Origin: CAWCDJ01 sp963778675
GTDB taxonomy: Bacteria > Acidobacteriota > Terriglobia > Bryobacterales > Bryobacteraceae
DNA: 64,000 nucleotides
Reading direction: 5' to 3'
NCBI GenBank assembly: GCA_963778675.1
Contig: CAVZVI010000007.1
Span: forward strand, 1-64,000
This document shows, piece by piece, positions 60,737 through 64,000 of the stretch; the first letter of the stretch is position 1, and each line of letters begins with the position of its first letter. A program made the position numbers and the translations under genes. The notes below the pieces were generated by a model, which did no database searches, was not told the DNA's origin, and saw only the letters and a list, made by a program, of their open reading frames with translations.

Positions 60737-61297
60737 TTACACCGGTTGGGATCCGCGGCGGCGCCACTCTTCCGCCAGCAGGCCCCAAATGACCAGGTCG
60801 ATCCAGCGGTCGTTCACCCATTGCGCCTCGCGAACGACTCCTTCGCGGGTAAAACCCAGCCGCCGCGGGACCGCGCAACTGCGGTGGTTGCCCGAGCCGC
60901 AGCGGATCTCGACCCGGTGCAAATGCAACTCGCCGAACAGATAATCGAGCATCACCGCGCAGCCGCGCGTGACCAGGCCGCGGCCCTCGTGGCTGTCGTC
61001 GAGCCAGTACCCGAGGCTGCAACTGCGGTCTGACCAGTTGATCGGATGGCAGCCGATCGAACCGGCGAATGCGCCATCCACCCAGATGCCCGACTGCGGT
61101 CCCAGGTTCGATTCCGACTGTTCGATGGTGCGGCTCAGGAAATCACGCACATCCTCGGCCGATTCGGTCTGATCTACCCAGGGGAGCCACACCCGGATGC
61201 GGTCCCGGTTGCGTTCGACGGCGGCGAAGATCTGTTCGGCGTCGGCCAGTTGAAACTGCCGCAACTCCGCGCCGGGAAAGATGACGCGGCAGAACAT
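60737..61297 (-). CDS. GNAT acetyltransferase, RimJ/RimL type
   Basis: A 186-residue N-acetyltransferase. The GNAT core is visible as WVDGAFAGSIGCHPI, the acetyl-CoA-binding segment SLGYWLDDSHEGRGLVTRG, then LHRVEIRCGSGNHRSCAVPRRLGF. It most resembles the ribosomal-protein-serine acetyltransferases RimJ/RimL. It is cytoplasmic. Its start codon overlaps the LOG gene stop by one base (TGATG), so the pair is translationally coupled. The exact acceptor is not known. Confidence 0.85.
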   Translation of the reverse strand: MFCRVIFPGAELRQFQLADAEQIFAAVERNRDRIRVWLPWVDQTESAEDVRDFLSRTIEQSESNLGPQSGIWVDGAFAGSIGCHPINWSDRSCSLGYWLDDSHEGRGLVTRGCAVMLDYLFGELHLHRVEIRCGSGNHRSCAVPRRLGFTREGVVREAQWVNDRWIDLVIWGLLAEEWRRRGSQPV

Positions 61298-62106
61298 CAG
61301 GGCGTGCCCATCGGCTTCTGCGGTGTCAGGGACTTCGAAATGGCCGGCGTTTCGGGGGTCTCCGCCTGCAGCGCATACACCGTGAGGCCCTCCTTGAGAA
61401 TCTCGAACGCCGTGGCCGGATCGTCGGCGTACCGGAAGAGATTGAGATCCTCGGGCGAAATCATTTCGTATTTCACCAGGGCGTCGAAGTTGACGATCTC
61501 CTTCCAGTATTTCGAGCCGTACAGCACGATGGTCATCTTCTTGGCCAGCTTCTGGGTCTGGGTGAGCGTAAGAAGCTCCATCATCTCGTCCATCGTGCCG
61601 AAGCCGCCGGGGAACACCACCAGCGCCTTGGCCATGTAGGCGAACCAGAACTTGCGCATGAAGAAGTAATGGAACTCGAAGCTGAGCTCCGGCGTGATGT
61701 AGGGGTTGGGAAACTGCTCGAACGGCAGCCCGATATTCAGGCCGACGGTCTTGCCCCCCGCTTCAAAGGCGCCGCGGTTGGCCGCCTCCATGATGCCCGG
61801 CCCGCCTCCCGAACAGACCACGAACCGGTACGTGCTGTTGGTGAACTGGTCCGCCCACTCGGTGAGCGTCCGGGCAAGCGTGCGGGCATCCTGGTAGTAC
61901 CCGGCCAGAGGCCCGTCTTCGCGGACCCGGGCGGAGCCGAAGAACACCACGGTGTCCCTCACCTTCTCGCGGCGCAAATGCGAGAGCGGCTCGAGAAACT
62001 CGGCCAGAATGCGCAGGGCCCGCGCGTCCGGGCTGTTCAGGAACTTTTCATTCAGGTAAGCGACCGGGCGGCGCTCGCTATGAGGTGGTTGGTTTGGCTC
62101 GGACAT
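61297..62106 (-). CDS. LOG family protein (TIGR00730, nucleotide phosphoribohydrolase-like)
   Basis: A 269-residue protein of the LOG/lysine-decarboxylase-like Rossmann family. The signature motifs are CSGGGPGIMEAANRGA (about 98-113) and FPGGFGTMDEMMELLT (about 165-180). The family hydrolyses nucleoside 5'-monophosphates, for example cytokinin riboside monophosphates. An N-terminal extension of about 50 residues precedes the fold. It overlaps lpxD by 29 bp at its start and the GNAT gene by one base at its end. Confidence 0.85.
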   Translation of the reverse strand: MSEPNQPPHSERRPVAYLNEKFLNSPDARALRILAEFLEPLSHLRREKVRDTVVFFGSARVREDGPLAGYYQDARTLARTLTEWADQFTNSTYRFVVCSGGGPGIMEAANRGAFEAGGKTVGLNIGLPFEQFPNPYITPELSFEFHYFFMRKFWFAYMAKALVVFPGGFGTMDEMMELLTLTQTQKLAKKMTIVLYGSKYWKEIVNFDALVKYEMISPEDLNLFRYADDPATAFEILKEGLTVYALQAETPETPAISKSLTPQKPMGTP

Positions 62107-63121
62107 TCTGCTCTAACTCATCGACTCTCTTCTTCAATTCGCGCAGGGTCTTCAGCAATTCGGGAAGCTTGGGGAAGGCGGTCACCGCCCGCAGCCATTC
62201 ACTCGCGGCGAAGGCAGGGGAGCCGGAAATCCGGTCGCCGGCCGCCACGTCTCCGCCGATGCCGCTCTGTGCGTAGACGATGGCGTTTTCGTGTACGGTG
62301 AGATGCCCGGACGAGCCGACCTGGCCGGCCAGCAGAACGTTGCGCTCGAGGACGGTGCTTCCGGCCAGCCCCGTTTGCGCACAGATAATGTTGTCTTCGC
62401 CGACCGTGCAGGCGTGTCCCACCTGCACCAGGCTGTCGATCTTGGCGCCGCGGCGGACCCGCGTCTCTCCCACCGTCGCGCGGTCGACCGACGTCAGCGA
62501 CTGCACTTCGACATCGTCTTCGATCACCGTCACGCCGGATTGGACAATCTTGAAGTGGCTGCCGTCGGCCCGTTTGGCGAAGCCGAAGCCGTCGCCCCCG
62601 ACCACCACCCCGTTCTGCAGGATCACGCGGCTGCCGATGCGGCAGAACTCGCGGACGGCGGCGTGCGAGTGAGCCAGAAAGTCGTCGCCGATCTCGGCGC
62701 CTTCATACAGGACCACGTGGGGGTGCAGCACCGCGTTCCGGCCGAGGCGCACGCGCTCGCCTACCACCGCAAACGGCCCGATCGAACAGTTTTCCCCGAG
62801 GGTCGCGCTGGGCGCTACATAAGCCAGCGGGTGGACGCCGGGGGCGGGGCGCGGGGGCTGATAGAAGAGGGCCAGGGCGCGGGCGAAATCCAGGTACGGG
62901 TTTGCGGAAACCAGGCAGGCGATCCCGATGTTCTTCAGGGGCTCCGACACCAGGATGGCGCTGGCTTTGGTGTTCTTGACCTTGTGGGCGTACTTGGGGT
63001 TGGCCAGGAAGGTGAGGTGCCCGGGGCCGGCATGCTCCATGCCGGCTACGCCGCCGATAGGCAGTTCCCCATCGCCTGCGAGGGCGCACCCCAGCGCTTC
63101 GGCAATTTCGCGGAGTTTCAT
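62078..63121 (-). CDS. lpxD: UDP-3-O-acylglucosamine N-acyltransferase
   Basis: A 347-residue enzyme of lipid A synthesis that N-acylates UDP-3-O-acyl-glucosamine. The uridine-binding N-terminal domain (GHLTFLANPKYAHKV), hexapeptide repeats (LGENCSIGPFAVVGERV), the VVVGGDGFGFA signature, and the catalytic His region VQVGHACTVGEDNIICAQTG are all present. A C-terminal coiled-coil-like helix ends the protein (LKTLRELKKRVDELEQ). ATG 63121 fits family alignments; an upstream in-frame ATG (63157) is possible. A hairpin lies between the GGAGG ribosome-binding site and this start. Presence supports a Gram-negative envelope. Confidence 0.92.
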   Translation of the reverse strand: MKLREIAEALGCALAGDGELPIGGVAGMEHAGPGHLTFLANPKYAHKVKNTKASAILVSEPLKNIGIACLVSANPYLDFARALALFYQPPRPAPGVHPLAYVAPSATLGENCSIGPFAVVGERVRLGRNAVLHPHVVLYEGAEIGDDFLAHSHAAVREFCRIGSRVILQNGVVVGGDGFGFAKRADGSHFKIVQSGVTVIEDDVEVQSLTSVDRATVGETRVRRGAKIDSLVQVGHACTVGEDNIICAQTGLAGSTVLERNVLLAGQVGSSGHLTVHENAIVYAQSGIGGDVAAGDRISGSPAFAASEWLRAVTAFPKLPELLKTLRELKKRVDELEQNVRAKPTTS

Positions 63122-63145
63122 GGTTTGTCCAAAAGACAAACCTCC
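63122..63145 (-). promoter_or_regulatory. Hairpin at the lpxD ribosome-binding site
   Basis: GGTTTGTC (63122-63129) pairs with GACAAACC (63135-63142) with a 5-nt loop. The arm overlaps the GGAGG (63141-63145 on the minus strand) and the other arm abuts ATG 63121. Without the hairpin the spacing to ATG would be 19 bases, too long for normal use. Confidence 0.45.
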
Positions 63146-63161
63146 AGCGTACCGCAAGCGG

Positions 63162-63530
63162 CTAATGGCGGAAGCTATACCAGGCGAGAAGCAGCCAGGC
63201 GGCGATGAAGCTGAGGCCGCCGATGGGCGTGATGGCGCCGAGCCAGCGGTTGCCGGTGACCGCCAGCAGATACAGGCTCCCCGAGAAGATCACGACGCCT
63301 ATCAGCAGCAGGGCGCACACATTGGATGCGGCCGATACCGAAAACGTGCCGGTCTTGGGGAGATACGAGACGATCAGCAGGCCGAGCGAGTGGATGAAAT
63401 GATAGAAGACGGCCTTCTCGTAGACGCTCATCGAGTAGGCGTCCAGCCGGTCCCGCAGGCCGTGGGCGCCGAACGCCCCCAGCGCGACTCCGAGCGCCAT
63501 CAGGATTGCTCCGGTGAGACTCCAGTTCAT
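63162..63530 (-). CDS. DUF423 family membrane protein
   Basis: A 122-residue inner-membrane protein with four hydrophobic segments. The family signature is clear: GALMALGVALGAFGAHGL-like start (here GAILMALGVALGAFGAHGL), YHFIHSLGLL, FSGSLYLLAVTGNRWLGAI and ITPIGGLSFIAAWLLL. The function of DUF423 (YgdD-like) proteins is unknown. It lies between lpxD and a DUF4159 gene on the same strand. Confidence 0.9.
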   Translation of the reverse strand: MNWSLTGAILMALGVALGAFGAHGLRDRLDAYSMSVYEKAVFYHFIHSLGLLIVSYLPKTGTFSVSAASNVCALLLIGVVIFSGSLYLLAVTGNRWLGAITPIGGLSFIAAWLLLAWYSFRH

Positions 63531-63543
63531 TCGATTCGGCTCC

Positions 63544-64000
63544 TCAGTGGGTCATGGAGTAGATGAGATAGTTCAGCCCGATACGGATGCCCAGCGCCGA
63601 GAATTTTTCGGGATAGAGCGGGTTATCGGCGTGCTCCCACGAGTCGCCGAGATCCATATTGTGGCAGATGGCTACCATGAGGCGGCCCCGGTCGTCGTAG
63701 ATTCCGCGCCAGTGGGGAGGCTTGCCGCTCGATCCTTTCTCGTAGGTCAGGCCGGTTTCGAGGTAGAGCGCCCCGGGCACCTGGTAGCGCTGGTCGAGGT
63801 CATAGAGCACGTGGAAGATCGGGTCCTTGTTGTCGATCTCAACAATGGGACGGTCCGGAAAGACCTTCTTCATACTGGCGGCGAAGACGCTCCATTCGAT
63901 GTCGCCGTGGAAATCGTCGCACATGAAGAAACCGCCGCGCAGCAGGTACTCGCGCATGGTCCGTGCCTGGGCGTCGGTCAGGTTCCAGTGTCCAACCTCC
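63544..64000 (-). CDS. DUF4159 domain protein (5' part beyond the window)
   Basis: The C-terminal 151 residues of a DUF4159 protein. The frame stays open to the window edge and the sequence before the internal ATG at 63957 (GHWNLTDAQARTMREYLLR) belongs to the family, so the gene starts to the right of the window. Characteristic segments are GGFFMCDDFHGDIEW, DPIFHVLYDLDQRYQVPGA, HWRGIYDDRGRLMVAICHN, GDSWEHADNPLYPEKFSA and a tail GLNYLIYSMTH. The function of the domain is unknown; it is often encoded with MoxR/von Willebrand-factor genes. Confidence 0.85.
   Translation of the reverse strand, partial: EVGHWNLTDAQARTMREYLLRGGFFMCDDFHGDIEWSVFAASMKKVFPDRPIVEIDNKDPIFHVLYDLDQRYQVPGALYLETGLTYEKGSSGKPPHWRGIYDDRGRLMVAICHNMDLGDSWEHADNPLYPEKFSALGIRIGLNYLIYSMTH

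Noticed and set aside
1..64000. CRISPR arrays, prophage modules, toxin-antitoxin or restriction genes
   Set aside because: No regularly spaced repeats, capsid/terminase/portal genes, or recognisable defence or toxin families were seen on either strand.

Overview
The window looks like a chromosomal segment of an acidobacterium of the Bryobacterales / Candidatus Solibacter type. This is inferred from family content rather than from a marker gene. The support is two very large Oar-like TonB-dependent receptors, two SBBP beta-propeller surface proteins (one with the TIGR03437-type C-terminal domain that I associate with Solibacter-like genomes), PD40/TPR proteins, PQQ enzymes and high GC. The DNA is mostly dense and chromosomal, with a damaged patch at the left end and one clean insertion sequence.

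Layout. 1-4.7 kb: a plasma-membrane type H+ P-type ATPase cut by the window edge, a polyphosphate-kinase-2 fragment fused in frame to an unrelated decayed gene, and then the isolated 3' half of a tRNA-Gly(CCC). Together these look like the worn end of an integrated island. 5.2-9.2 kb: SBBP surface protein and a quinone-oxidoreductase-like MDR enzyme. 9.3-26.6 kb: a carbohydrate-uptake block with two TonB-dependent receptors, two paralogous secreted double alpha/beta hydrolases (CE15 glucuronoyl-esterase-like), a heme-motif/PD40/TPR protein, a Gfo/Idh/MocA oxidoreductase and a sugar isomerase/epimerase. 26.6-34.1 kb: a possible recombinase remnant, a CPBP protease, a PQQ dehydrogenase with a diheme cytochrome c, a PD40 propeller protein, and a BNR propeller gene directly behind a MoaD-like gene. 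34.4-36.1 kb: a small membrane protein, a complete ISL3-family element with an exact 8-bp target duplication, and tRNA-Ser(GGA).

37.5-42.8 kb holds a tightly packed set of secreted beta-rich proteins: four small subunit-like proteins, a PapD-like chaperone and a beta-barrel protein with C-terminal sandwich domains. It reads as a chaperone-assisted surface fibre locus without a recognisable FimD/PapC usher, and is the best candidate here for an undescribed system. 42.9-46.2 kb: gpmA, eno (three single-base insertions relative to the expected reading frame) and glgC. 46.4-47.0 kb: ribosomal protein S21 and a zinc-ribbon protein. 47.2-53.7 kb: a tripartite RND efflux operon. 53.7-64 kb: a LarA-like protein, an unknown protein, an orphan Flp pilin, uxaC, a rhodanese-like protein, a second SBBP protein, a matrixin-like protease, GNAT, LOG, lpxD, DUF423 and a DUF4159 gene running off the right edge.

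Functionally the block suggests breakdown and import of plant glucuronoxylan-type polymers (receptors, CE15-like esterases, oxidoreductase, isomerase, uxaC), alongside central glycolysis and glycogen genes.
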